Shown: one piece after another, positions 24,507 through 32,129 of the stretch
Layout: the number at the start of each line of letters is the position of its first letter
How positions within the stretch are numbered: position 1 is the stretch's first letter
Notes under the pieces: generated by a model
The model's input: the letters and a program-made list of their open reading frames with translations, nothing else
Databases searched by the model: none
Told to the model about the DNA's origin: nothing
Source: an uncultured Lachnospiraceae bacterium
GTDB taxonomy: Bacteria > Bacillota > Clostridia > Lachnospirales > Lachnospiraceae
Length of the DNA stretch: 36,158 nt
Reading direction: 5' to 3'
NCBI GenBank assembly: GCA_947384285.1
Contig: CANDGI010000032.1
Coordinates: 1-36,158, forward strand
Program-made: the position numbers and the translations under genes

Positions 24507-24535
24507 ATTATTATACTTTTTTCCACAACTGTCAA
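24507..24535 (-). promoter_or_regulatory. Candidate ilvE promoter
   Basis: TTGACA on the minus strand (24530-24535) is followed after 17 bp by AATAAT (24507-24512), and a perfect TATAAT overlaps at a shorter spacing of 14 bp. The start site would give a leader of about 150 bases containing the 71-bp-spaced repeats. Confidence 0.5.
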
Positions 24536-24672
24536 GATTATTCTCCGGACTTATATTCGCCATAACTTTTTATTATATATTTTTGTTGCTTTAATAACTT
24601 TTCTGCATATCTTAATTGTGGTAAAATAATGTATACTCAAAATATCACAACAAATAGAAAAGGAGACTTATT

Positions 24673-25188
24673 ATGCATCAGTTTCAACCTTATCCAATTG
24701 ATTTATTAGAGTTTAATCCTTTTACCAAACTGGCAGACGAATGGATGATTATCACCGCTGGCAATCAGGAAAAAGCCAACGGCATGACGGCAAGCTGGGG
24801 AGGATTCGGTGTTCTTTGGGGACAGAATACAGCCTTTATCTTTGTTCGTGAAAACAGGTATACCAAAGAATTTATCGACAATGGAGAATACTTTTCCTGC
24901 AGCTTTTTTGACAAAAAATTTAAAAACGATTTGAAATACTTCGGCGTTGTATCCGGCAGGGTGGAAGACAAGTTTAAGACAGCTGGCTTAAATGTGAATT
25001 TCCAGGGTAACATTCCCTTTGTGGACGAGGGGAACTTCATTGTCCTCTGCAGAAAAATGGCAGCTGTTCCTATTACAGAAGCTCATTTCCTGAATCCAGA
25101 ACTGAAAGAAAAATGGTATTCCGGCAAAGAAGAAAATAATTTCCACACCATGTATGTGGGAGAGATTGTGGGATTGCTGGCAAGATAA
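24673..25188 (+). CDS. Flavin reductase family protein
   Basis: A 171-residue flavin-binding split-barrel protein. NGMTASWGGFGVLWGQNTAF and FVRENRYTKEFIDNGEYFSC are typical of the flavin reductase/FMN-binding family in Clostridia, which often carry FMN and serve as reductases of unknown partner. AAAAGGAGA precedes the ATG. It is a single rightward gene placed between two leftward ilv units, transcribed divergently from ilvE. The substrate is not known. Confidence 0.88.
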   Translation: MHQFQPYPIDLLEFNPFTKLADEWMIITAGNQEKANGMTASWGGFGVLWGQNTAFIFVRENRYTKEFIDNGEYFSCSFFDKKFKNDLKYFGVVSGRVEDKFKTAGLNVNFQGNIPFVDEGNFIVLCRKMAAVPITEAHFLNPELKEKWYSGKEENNFHTMYVGEIVGLLAR

Positions 25189-25318
25189 GGATTACCATTC
25201 TGCCTTATCAAACAAAGGGCTGGCAAAAGGCCGGAATAAGAACTGTCCTGAAAACATAACCAGTTTTCATTGATTGTGGCGGGATATTCTCATGATTGTC
25301 TGTCGGAAAATGAAATTT

Positions 25319-25370
25319 ATCCACAATATATAGCTGTGTCTCTGGAGATGCCACAGTATATATTGTGGAT
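25319..25370. terminator. Long hairpin between convergent genes
   Basis: ATCCACAATATATAGCTGTG (25319-25338) pairs with CACAGTATATATTGTGGAT (25352-25370) with one bulged base. It lies between the convergent flavin reductase and DUF1905 genes and may end both transcripts, although T-runs are lacking. The remainder of 25189-25415 has no gene. Confidence 0.6.
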
Positions 25371-25415
25371 TCACTTATCCTTTCCCGGCAGCCCGGCGGT
25401 TTCCACGCTTTTCCC

Positions 25416-25712
25416 TTATTCCCGCTCCCTGGCTGTCACCAGGACTTTGTCCCCTGGCTGCTTTCCGATCCGGGAACGGATATCCTTCCGCAGGCCTATG
25501 ATATAACATATGCTCCCGTCGGGGTTCTTTACCCCCATATTGACAATGCTTCCATCATAAGGCTCCCCGTCAAACGTAACGTGCACCTTTACCCGGCCCT
25601 TTCCAAACTCTTTCCTGATATCGTAAGGAAAAACCACGTAAGCGCCGCCCTTTTGCTGGGCTTCATAAATCAGGGATTCATATTCATAGATTCTATTTCC
25701 GCTATCGTTCAA
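25416..25712 (-). CDS. DUF1905 domain protein
   Basis: A 98-residue small protein matching DUF1905: AYVVFPYDIRKEFGKGRVKV, VTFDGEPYDGSIVNMG and LRKDIRSRIGKQPGDKVLVT are the conserved blocks. The fold is a small beta barrel, and its function is unknown. The start ATG overlaps the stop of the upstream isochorismatase-like gene by 4 bp, so the two are translationally coupled. Confidence 0.85.
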   Translation of the reverse strand: MNDSGNRIYEYESLIYEAQQKGGAYVVFPYDIRKEFGKGRVKVHVTFDGEPYDGSIVNMGVKNPDGSICYIIGLRKDIRSRIGKQPGDKVLVTARERE

Positions 25713-26242
25713 TGTTCCACCATCTCCGTCTCAATCTGGCACATGCTCATGGTAAGCAAAGCCGCCTGATGGGATGCCGCGGTTACCCCGGCACAGCAGG
25801 AGCTATCCACCCGGATGGTATTTTCCGGCATGGCAGCTTTTAGAAGAAGGGCATTGCTCACCACGCAGATATCCGTACACAATCCCACCAATTCAATTTC
25901 CATGGGCTCCTTTTGGTTCTCCTGCCTTAAAAGCTCCATCAGCTCCAGCGAACCGAAGGCAGGCTTGTCAATGATGTGGGAAGGGTCTGCAAGAGCCTCA
26001 ATTTCCGGGTGCAGCATCCACCCTTTGGTTCCCTCCACACAATGAACCACCGGCAGCTTCTTTCCCTCCGCCGTATCCAGGTAATTGTCCCCATGGGTAT
26101 CCCTGGTCAGATAAATATCAGGTTTCCCATAGGATTTCATCTTTTCTATCACAGGATTTACAATTGCCTGAGCCTCCTTTGTTCCCAAAGAGCCATCGAT
26201 AAAATCCTTCTGCATATCCACAACCACTAAAATTTTTCTCAT
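25709..26242 (-). CDS. Isochorismatase-like cysteine hydrolase (nicotinamidase-type)
   Basis: A 177-residue cysteine hydrolase with the catalytic triad D9 (VVVDMQKDF), K93 (IIDKPAFGS) and C126 (GLCTDICVVS), plus a possible metal site in TRDTHGDNY. These features fit nicotinamidase, which releases nicotinic acid from nicotinamide for NAD salvage, although related amidases share the motifs. I start at ATG 26242 with GGAG ten bases upstream; the GTG at 26251 is too close to that site. It is coupled to the DUF1905 gene downstream. Confidence 0.85.
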   Translation of the reverse strand: MRKILVVVDMQKDFIDGSLGTKEAQAIVNPVIEKMKSYGKPDIYLTRDTHGDNYLDTAEGKKLPVVHCVEGTKGWMLHPEIEALADPSHIIDKPAFGSLELMELLRQENQKEPMEIELVGLCTDICVVSNALLLKAAMPENTIRVDSSCCAGVTAASHQAALLTMSMCQIETEMVEH

Positions 26243-26326
26243 TATTTCCACGCTCCATTCTACAGTTCCTTACCATCCATCTTCCCATAAAACTGCACAA
26301 ATTTCAAAGTTTCCATCCCGGCCTCC

Positions 26327-26475
26327 TGGAAGAGCATGCCGCAGCTGAATGATTAGCTCTCCAAAATAATCCTGCCGCGTCCCTGTCCCATGGAAGAGTA
26401 TGCCGCGGCTGAATGGCTGGCCGGCCAAAATATTCTGCCAGATCCCCTACCCCATAGAAGGATGAGCCAGCCGGA
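26327..26475. repeat. 64-bp tandem repeat at the ilvN 3' end
   Basis: TGGAAGAGCATGCCGCAGCTGAATG starts at 26327 and its near-copy at 26391. A third, more diverged start (TAGAAGGATG) lies at 26455 inside the ilvN coding end. The spacing is 64 bp each time. The repeats separate ilvN from the isochorismatase gene (26243-26446), and no gene is present there. Confidence 0.8.
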
Positions 26476-26986
26476 AATACTCGGCCCTTCCAGCGCAGGA
26501 AGTGCTGATGGATTCAATGGCCACCGCCCCGCCCCGGACAATCTCAATATGCTTAAATTTACTTCGCAGCAAATCAATCAGCTCATTGTTGCGCCGCTCG
26601 GTCATTTTGCACTCCAGCAGTACACTGTCTGTTCCAATGTCTGATACCTCCACCTGAAATACCTGGGCAATCTGGAACAGCTCTGCTTTATCTGCCACAG
26701 AACAATTCTTTACCTTTGCAAAGAGGATTTCCTTCATATGGATGGGCTTATCCGTCAAGTCGATTACTTTAATCACCTCCACCATCCGGTTTAACTGTTT
26801 CTTAATCTGTTCAAAGGTAATGTCGTCACTGGTGACGCAGATTGTCATGCGGGAAACCGTTTCATCCTCTGTCGTTCCCACCGTCAGGCTCTGGAGATTA
26901 TAGGATTTGCCGGAAAAAAGACCGGAAACTTTTGCCAGGACTCCCACCTGATTTTCCACATACAATGCAATCCATCTGTTTTTCAT
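26447..26986 (-). CDS. ilvN: Acetolactate synthase small (regulatory) subunit
   Basis: A 179-residue regulatory subunit that binds valine and controls the large subunit. The N-terminal ACT domain (RWIALYVENQVGVLAKVSGL, FSGKSYNLQSLTVG) and the C-terminal domain (KVIDLTDKPIHMKEILFAKV) are clear. It follows ilvB by 16 bp. Its last residues (about RAEYFRLAHPSMG) lie in a 64-bp tandem repeat and are unlike the usual IlvN end, so the C-terminal tail was probably replaced by the duplication. Confidence 0.94.
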   Translation of the reverse strand: MKNRWIALYVENQVGVLAKVSGLFSGKSYNLQSLTVGTTEDETVSRMTICVTSDDITFEQIKKQLNRMVEVIKVIDLTDKPIHMKEILFAKVKNCSVADKAELFQIAQVFQVEVSDIGTDSVLLECKMTERRNNELIDLLRSKFKHIEIVRGGAVAIESISTSCAGRAEYFRLAHPSMG

Positions 26987-27002
26987 TCTTTTTTCCCCTT
27001 TC

Positions 27003-28733
27003 CTATTTTAATTTTAAAATCATTTCTGTCATGGGATTGCCGCCCTTTACCATAGGAAGCACGATTTCCTCTGCTGCAATCATAAATTCAATCAGAACAG
27101 GCACATTGCTTTTCTTTGCCTGATGGAAAGCTGGGGCAATCTCCTCCTCCTTCGTGACACGGATGCCCAAAGCCCCGTAGCTTTCTGCCAGCTTCACAAA
27201 ATCCGGTTCATAAGGAGGACAGGCTGGATTGGGCCCCTTACAGTCATTGGGACAGCCCTTCTTTCTCCGCAGGCAGGTAGCCTTATAGCGTTTTCCGTAG
27301 AAAAGCTGCTGCATCTGCCGCACCATGCCAAGATAATAATTGTTCAAAATACATACGATAACATTGGTTTCCTGAGCCATGGCCGTAGCCAGCTCCTGAA
27401 GGTTCATCTGCATGCCGCCATCTCCGGTGATACACACCACCGGCTTATTTGGACAGCCGATTTTCGCCCCTATAGCCGCTGGAAACCCAAATCCCATAGT
27501 GCCAAGGCCCCCGGAGGTTATATACTGCTTTTTCTCGTTCAGCTCTATGTACTGGGCAGCCCACATCTGATGCTGGCCTACATCTGTAACGATAATCCCC
27601 TCCGGGAACTGCTCATTAATCTGCTCCATAACCATCTGGGGCGTCATGCCTTTGTCCCGGCGCATTTCCAGAGGATTTTCCCGATCCCATTCCCGTATCT
27701 CTTCCAGCCATTCTTCCGTGTCCTGGGGTTCCGCCCACTCCAGCAGCTTTTCCAGCGCCAGGCTGGCGTCCGCAACAATGGGCACATCCACCACAACATT
27801 TCTGGAAATGGCTGCTGTGTCAATGTCCACATGGACAATCTGGGCATTGGGGGCAAATTCATTCAAATCCCCGGTAATCCGGTCGTTAAACCGGGTTCCG
27901 ATGGAGAAGAGCACATCGCATTTCCCAACTGCAAGATTTGCTGCATATTTTCCGTGCATTCCGCTGTTTCCGATGTAGTAAGGATGGCTGGTGGGAATTG
28001 CCCCTTTTCCCATAATCGTGGTTACCACAGGTACTTTCATCTGCTCCACCAGCTGTAACATTTTCTCATTGGCCTTGGCAATGTTGACACCGCCTCCAAT
28101 AAGGAATAAAGGCTTTTTCGCACCCTTCAGCAGCTTATAACCCTTTTTCAGCTGTCCGATATGGACGCTTTCATTGGGCTTATACCCGCGGATGGATACC
28201 TCCTTTGGATAATCCCCCGGCCCTAAGGCTGTCTGGATATCCTTGGGAAGGTCGATAAGCACCGGCCCCGGCTTTCCTGTTTTGGCAATGTGGAATGCCA
28301 TTTTCAAAATCTTTCCCAATTCCCTGCGGTCACGGACAGTCACGCCGTACTTGGTAATGCTGCGGGTCATGCCTACAATATCCACCTCCTGGAATGCATC
28401 ATTTCCAATCAGGTTTAAGGGCACCTGGCCGGTAATGCACACCAACGGGATATTATCATAATGGGCATCCGCAAGACCCGTAATCACATTGGTAGCGCCT
28501 GGGCCGCTGGTTACCACGCAAATGCCCACCTTTCCCGTTGCCTTTGCATAGCCTTCTGCCTCATGGATTAATCCCTGCTCATGCCTGGGCAGCACCAGCT
28601 CTATTTCTTCATGCTTATATAATTCATCTAAAATATCTGTTACCATACCCCCGGGATAGCCGAATACCGTGTCCACCCCTTCTTCCAGCAATGCTTTTAC
28701 AAATAATTTTCTTCCTGTGATATCCATCGCCAT
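27003..28733 (-). CDS. ilvB: Acetolactate synthase large subunit (biosynthetic)
   Basis: A 576-residue ThDP-dependent enzyme that joins two pyruvates, or pyruvate and 2-ketobutyrate, in valine/leucine and isoleucine synthesis. The catalytic glutamate region (VLPRHEQGLIHEAEGYAKAT), FAD-region blocks and the ThDP motif GDGGMQMNLQELATAMAQ are present. I start at ATG 28733, with AGAGGTG six bases upstream, rather than at 28784, which would run through a leader hairpin. Near the C-terminus (about 27213-27285) there is a cysteine-rich insert, C-x6-C-x3-C-x6-C in CLRRKKGCPNDCKGPNPACP, absent from Escherichia coli-type enzymes. ilvN follows directly. Confidence 0.95.
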   Translation of the reverse strand: MAMDITGRKLFVKALLEEGVDTVFGYPGGMVTDILDELYKHEEIELVLPRHEQGLIHEAEGYAKATGKVGICVVTSGPGATNVITGLADAHYDNIPLVCITGQVPLNLIGNDAFQEVDIVGMTRSITKYGVTVRDRRELGKILKMAFHIAKTGKPGPVLIDLPKDIQTALGPGDYPKEVSIRGYKPNESVHIGQLKKGYKLLKGAKKPLFLIGGGVNIAKANEKMLQLVEQMKVPVVTTIMGKGAIPTSHPYYIGNSGMHGKYAANLAVGKCDVLFSIGTRFNDRITGDLNEFAPNAQIVHVDIDTAAISRNVVVDVPIVADASLALEKLLEWAEPQDTEEWLEEIREWDRENPLEMRRDKGMTPQMVMEQINEQFPEGIIVTDVGQHQMWAAQYIELNEKKQYITSGGLGTMGFGFPAAIGAKIGCPNKPVVCITGDGGMQMNLQELATAMAQETNVIVCILNNYYLGMVRQMQQLFYGKRYKATCLRRKKGCPNDCKGPNPACPPYEPDFVKLAESYGALGIRVTKEEEIAPAFHQAKKSNVPVLIEFMIAAEEIVLPMVKGGNPMTEMILKLK

Positions 28734-28762
28734 AACATTCACCTCTGCATTCGTTCGGATAC

Positions 28763-28798
28763 CCTGTGGAGCGCAATCAGCCAATCCCTTTCCACAGG
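28763..28798 (-). promoter_or_regulatory. Hairpin in the ilvB leader
   Basis: CCTGTGGA (28763-28770) pairs with TCCACAGG (28791-28798), ending about 20 bases before the ilvB ribosome binding site. It may modulate ilvB translation. I see no T-box or leucine-rich leader peptide. Confidence 0.4.
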
Positions 28799-28984
28799 CT
28801 CCTATTTCATAGTATCTGCTCTATTGTAGCAGAAATCTTCTTTTTAGGAAAGTGGCATTCTTAACCAAAATTGGAATTTATCCAGGAATTTTGCAAAAAG
28901 ACAGAATAAAATTTTTGAAGTCCTATTCCACCTGGGAAAAAACTGCGGTATAATAGAAAATATTTGTAGAAAGGGACAAAAATA

Positions 28985-29146
28985 ATGATTCTATTGGTAA
29001 CAGGCGCATCACACACAGGCAAGACAATTCCTGCCAAAAGGCACAATGTAAACAATGTGCTTCTTGATGATAAGTACGAAGTTGATATTGATTTGACAAA
29101 AAATCCTTCCTTAGCCCTGCAATTACAAGAACATTTTTGGGGCTAG
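28985..29146 (+). pseudogene. Remnant of a P-loop ATP-binding protein
   Basis: A 53-codon frame starts MILLVTGASHTGKT, a clear Walker A motif in the style of small Clostridia ATP-binding/kinase-like proteins, with GAAAGGGA upstream. After about 18 residues it jumps to HNVNNVLLDDKYEVDIDLTK and ends with ALQLQEHFWG. Full-length relatives are several times longer, so this looks like an internally deleted copy. The kinase-like assignment comes from the Walker A motif and length only. Confidence 0.55.
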
Positions 29147-29214
29147 CCATATGAAAAGATGGAGACAAGGAATGCAAAAGATAAAACATCAAAATAGTTC
29201 ATGGAGGAAAAGAT

Positions 29215-29607
29215 ATGATAAAACGCAGTGCCGAAGCAGACAGCAAAAAAATACACAAGTTCCTTCAAGAGTATAATCAGCAGTTCTGGCAGGAATTGCG
29301 GGATTACAATTTCCATATTGAGGAGGATAATAAGATAGTGGCAGGAATTGTTGCCGGAAGTTCATTTAAGACGCTGGAAGTAGAATTTTTGTTTGTAGAT
29401 AAGAGTCACCGGGGCAAGGGCTACGGACATCAACTGCTCCGCTATGCCGAAGAAAAAGCAAAATCCGACGGCCTTGGACAGGTTCTTTTGAACACTTACA
29501 GCTTCCAGGCACCTGGGTTTTATGAGAAGGAAGGGTATGAACTGCTGCTGCAGATTGAACATGCATTTGGGGAATTCAGCCAGTATTTTTTTCGGAAAAA
29601 ATTGTGA
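29215..29607 (+). CDS. GNAT family N-acetyltransferase
   Basis: A 130-residue single-domain acetyltransferase. The acetyl-CoA binding motif is SHRGKGYGHQLLRYAEEKAK, preceded by the beta4 strand EVEFLFVDK and followed by FQAPGFYEKEGYEL near the C-terminus. GGAGGAAAAG precedes the ATG at 29215. The substrate is unknown. It lies downstream of the P-loop remnant on the same strand, and the two may once have been one operon. Confidence 0.88.
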   Translation: MIKRSAEADSKKIHKFLQEYNQQFWQELRDYNFHIEEDNKIVAGIVAGSSFKTLEVEFLFVDKSHRGKGYGHQLLRYAEEKAKSDGLGQVLLNTYSFQAPGFYEKEGYELLLQIEHAFGEFSQYFFRKKL

Positions 29608-29752
29608 ATTCCATCTGGGTGCTGCTCTCTATGGCCAGAGCCATGGCAGCATCCATTTCGTGCTTTTAAGAAATCCTGCCATTGTGGCAATTTCAGGCAT
29701 CTCCACATCCAAAACCAGAAAATCTTTATCACGTCAAATACATCCAAGTGTT

Positions 29753-29854
29753 TTAAGCAAAAAAATCCACCCTGTTAACGTAAAGGATGCAAGCAAGCCC
29801 CATCACCAGAAAAATGGGGATTGCCACGTTGATGCTGAAAATAAAATTCTCCAT
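29753..29854 (-). pseudogene. N-terminal fragment of an AEC-type transporter
   Basis: A 33-codon frame with an AAGAGGGG ribosome binding site begins MENFIFSINVAIPIFLVMGL, which is the usual opening of auxin-efflux-carrier (AEC) family permeases in Firmicutes (N-terminal helix 1). It then loses similarity and stops at 29753. Full AEC proteins have about 310 residues, so this is a truncated remnant. It sits just after the DHFR gene. The rest of 29608-29752 has no supported gene. Confidence 0.6.
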
Positions 29855-29912
29855 AATTTTCCCCTCTTACGTTTCACGGCACATATATTACCGCTATATC
29901 AAACCTTTTCAT

Positions 29913-30416
29913 TCAGGGCGCAGAAGTTTTCTTCCTCTCATATCTCAGGAAATAATATTCCAAATCAAAATACGTCTGTTCCTCGCTGTCCGCCGCCAGT
30001 TCCCATTCCTCTCTCTCATCCAGCCTTGGAAACCAGGCGTCTGCCAGGTATTCATAATCGATCTTTGTAATATGAGCCACATCGCACAAATCAACCATCT
30101 GGCGGTAAACGCTCTCGCCGCCGATGATATAAATATCCTCGCTCCTGTACTGCTTCAGCTCTTCCAAAAGCTCCTCCATGCTGTGCACCGTCTGCGCGCC
30201 CTTCACCTGAAAATTCCTGTTTGCTGTCAAAACAATATTCGTCCTGTTTTTCAGGGGCTGCCCCCCAGGAAAGCTTTCCAATGTTTTCCTTCCCATCACC
30301 ACCACTTTTCCCGTGGTAGCCCTTTGAAAAAATTTCATATCCTCGGGAATCCTTACCAGTAATTTCCCATTCAGGCCGATAGCCCAGTTCTTGTCCACTG
30401 CCGCAATCAAATTCAT
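29913..30416 (-). CDS. folA: Dihydrofolate reductase
   Basis: A 167-residue DHFR that reduces dihydrofolate to tetrahydrofolate with NADPH. It has the family blocks MNLIAAVDKNWAIGLNGKLL, the active-site acid in IPEDMKFF, the NADPH motif VVMGRKTLESFPGGQPLKNR and IYIIGGESVYRQM. I start at ATG 30416, which overlaps the upstream stop by 4 bp and has AAGGAGG before it; the longer frame to 30713 lies within the upstream gene. It is translationally coupled to a DUF6020 membrane protein, with no thyA in the window. Confidence 0.94.
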   Translation of the reverse strand: MNLIAAVDKNWAIGLNGKLLVRIPEDMKFFQRATTGKVVVMGRKTLESFPGGQPLKNRTNIVLTANRNFQVKGAQTVHSMEELLEELKQYRSEDIYIIGGESVYRQMVDLCDVAHITKIDYEYLADAWFPRLDEREEWELAADSEEQTYFDLEYYFLRYERKKTSAP

Positions 30417-32128
30417 CCCCGGTCCTCCTTCGCCGCTTTTTCTTCCTGCTCCCTTTGCAGCAAGATCGGAAGTATCAGCACAAAGGGAAGCGTAAACATC
30501 AAAGGTGAAATGTAGCGCAGGCTGACGGAAATGGGGGTCGCAGCCATCAACGTGAGCCATACCCCCAATTGGGGCGCAGCCAGGCATACAGTTCTCCACC
30601 CGAAATGTTTCATCATAAAAATTCCACAGAGGAAAAATGCCCAGAAAAACCATGCGCTGCTTATAAACACCTGCCTGGGATTTACAAAATGCTGGAAAGA
30701 GAATCCAAACCACTTTTCAAAATAATCCGTCTGGGATACATTCTGGCCATTCTGCCAGACATAATTCTGCACATAGGCAGCAGACGAGGTGATATCCACA
30801 TTCCAAAATCCACAGGTCTGCAGCAGATATTCCTTGATATATATACCGGGATTCTGAACAAGCAGCTGCAGCCACAATCTTATAAATTCCTGCTTATGCC
30901 CATGCAGGTACTGCCCATCCAACACCGTCCATTTTATGGTGTCAGCCACACAGGGGGCAAAATTCTTTTTGATGCTGCCAGGGATAAAACGCTTGATGCT
31001 TTCCATCTGCTCCTCGGTGATTTCGCCGTCATATGCCACCACACTGCAAATCTGCTGCAGCGGAATCCCCAGGCTTTCCACATCCTCCGTCTTCTGTACG
31101 CCAATCCAACGGTAAAACGGCCCTTGAATCAAACATATGAGCAGTATAGAAAACACCAAAACGCCATAACATGCATACTTCTTCTTGGATTTTTCCCGAA
31201 AGGCTGCAAGGATAAAAATAAGGACTATAAAAATCACCACATAGATTCCATTATTTCTTGTAAACGCCGTCAAAAGCATCCCCACACCAGTCCCAGCCAG
31301 ATGCAGCAGGTTCTGCCGGCCCTGCCTAAGGTCAAAATACAAATCAACGAAAAACATCATAAACAGCAGCATTGCCATGCAAAAAGGCGTATCCTTCCAG
31401 ATGGAGACCCCGTAGAGAGGGATTAATGGAAACACTGCAAAAAACAGCATCACCGTTATCCTCACTGTTCTTTTTATCTTGTGAGCCAGCATCCAATGAA
31501 GAAAATAGAGCATTTCCGCCGCCAAAAGCAACATCTGCACCCCAAAGAAAAATCCCATGGACCAGGTCAGGTCTTTTCCAAGAAAATCACCGAAATCAAT
31601 GGCCATGCCAATCAGAAGATTGTACAAAAACGGATGCCTGTTGGTGAGAACCCCGTTCATATGAAAGGAAATGGAGGAAAAGGTATCCGAATAAACCCCG
31701 CCCGGGTAATAGGACAAATAATAAGGAAGCCAGGCGGTTATGAGAAATATGCCCCAAAATTTCATGATTTGGGATGCATGCTCCTCGTCCTGCGCCAAGC
31801 TGATTTTCTTCAAGTGCACATACAAAAAAGGATCCGCTATTTTAATGACGGCATAAAACAGAAACAAAAGCACCAGAAACAATAGGACGCTTTGAAGGCC
31901 AAACCTGCCCACATAATTTTCCTTGATTGTCCCAAACACACCATTAGAAACATACATCCTTGTCATAATCACTGTACACAGGGAAAGAATTACTGCCAGA
32001 AAAATATCATACCCATTCCAGAATTTTATCTCTGAATGCCTGGTATTTCTCTTATGCCATTGATAAAAAGGCTGAAAAACCGCCAATGCTGGCAGTTCCA
32101 TTGCCTTGTCAAGAAAATCCTGTTTCAT
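30413..32128 (-). CDS. DUF6020 family membrane protein (glycosyltransferase-like)
   Basis: A 571-residue polytopic membrane protein with about twelve hydrophobic segments. The block YPGGVYSDTFSSISFHMNGV followed by NRHPFLYNLLIG resembles DUF6020 and other GT-C-type membrane glycosyltransferases, which transfer sugars from lipid carriers on the outer face. GLTSF-like catalytic residues cannot be confirmed by eye. I start at ATG 32128 with GGGAG upstream, one base after the GT2 stop. It lies between a GT2 glycosyltransferase and DHFR, and the three genes are tightly packed, so sugar-lipid synthesis is the likely setting. Confidence 0.75.
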   Translation of the reverse strand: MKQDFLDKAMELPALAVFQPFYQWHKRNTRHSEIKFWNGYDIFLAVILSLCTVIMTRMYVSNGVFGTIKENYVGRFGLQSVLLFLVLLFLFYAVIKIADPFLYVHLKKISLAQDEEHASQIMKFWGIFLITAWLPYYLSYYPGGVYSDTFSSISFHMNGVLTNRHPFLYNLLIGMAIDFGDFLGKDLTWSMGFFFGVQMLLLAAEMLYFLHWMLAHKIKRTVRITVMLFFAVFPLIPLYGVSIWKDTPFCMAMLLFMMFFVDLYFDLRQGRQNLLHLAGTGVGMLLTAFTRNNGIYVVIFIVLIFILAAFREKSKKKYACYGVLVFSILLICLIQGPFYRWIGVQKTEDVESLGIPLQQICSVVAYDGEITEEQMESIKRFIPGSIKKNFAPCVADTIKWTVLDGQYLHGHKQEFIRLWLQLLVQNPGIYIKEYLLQTCGFWNVDITSSAAYVQNYVWQNGQNVSQTDYFEKWFGFSFQHFVNPRQVFISSAWFFWAFFLCGIFMMKHFGWRTVCLAAPQLGVWLTLMAATPISVSLRYISPLMFTLPFVLILPILLQREQEEKAAKEDRG

Positions 32129-32129
32129 T

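Noticed and set aside
24346-24660. A known riboswitch in the ilvE leader
   Set aside because: The GC-rich repeats do not match any riboswitch consensus that I know.
28734-28984. A T-box or leader-peptide attenuator for ilvB
   Set aside because: No T-box core sequence and no leucine/valine-rich leader peptide could be seen; only a short hairpin is present.
29640-29745. A response-regulator-like fragment on the minus strand (LVLDVEMPEI)
   Set aside because: Only about eight residues match, and the frame has no receiver-domain context or start, so I could not support it as a separate feature.
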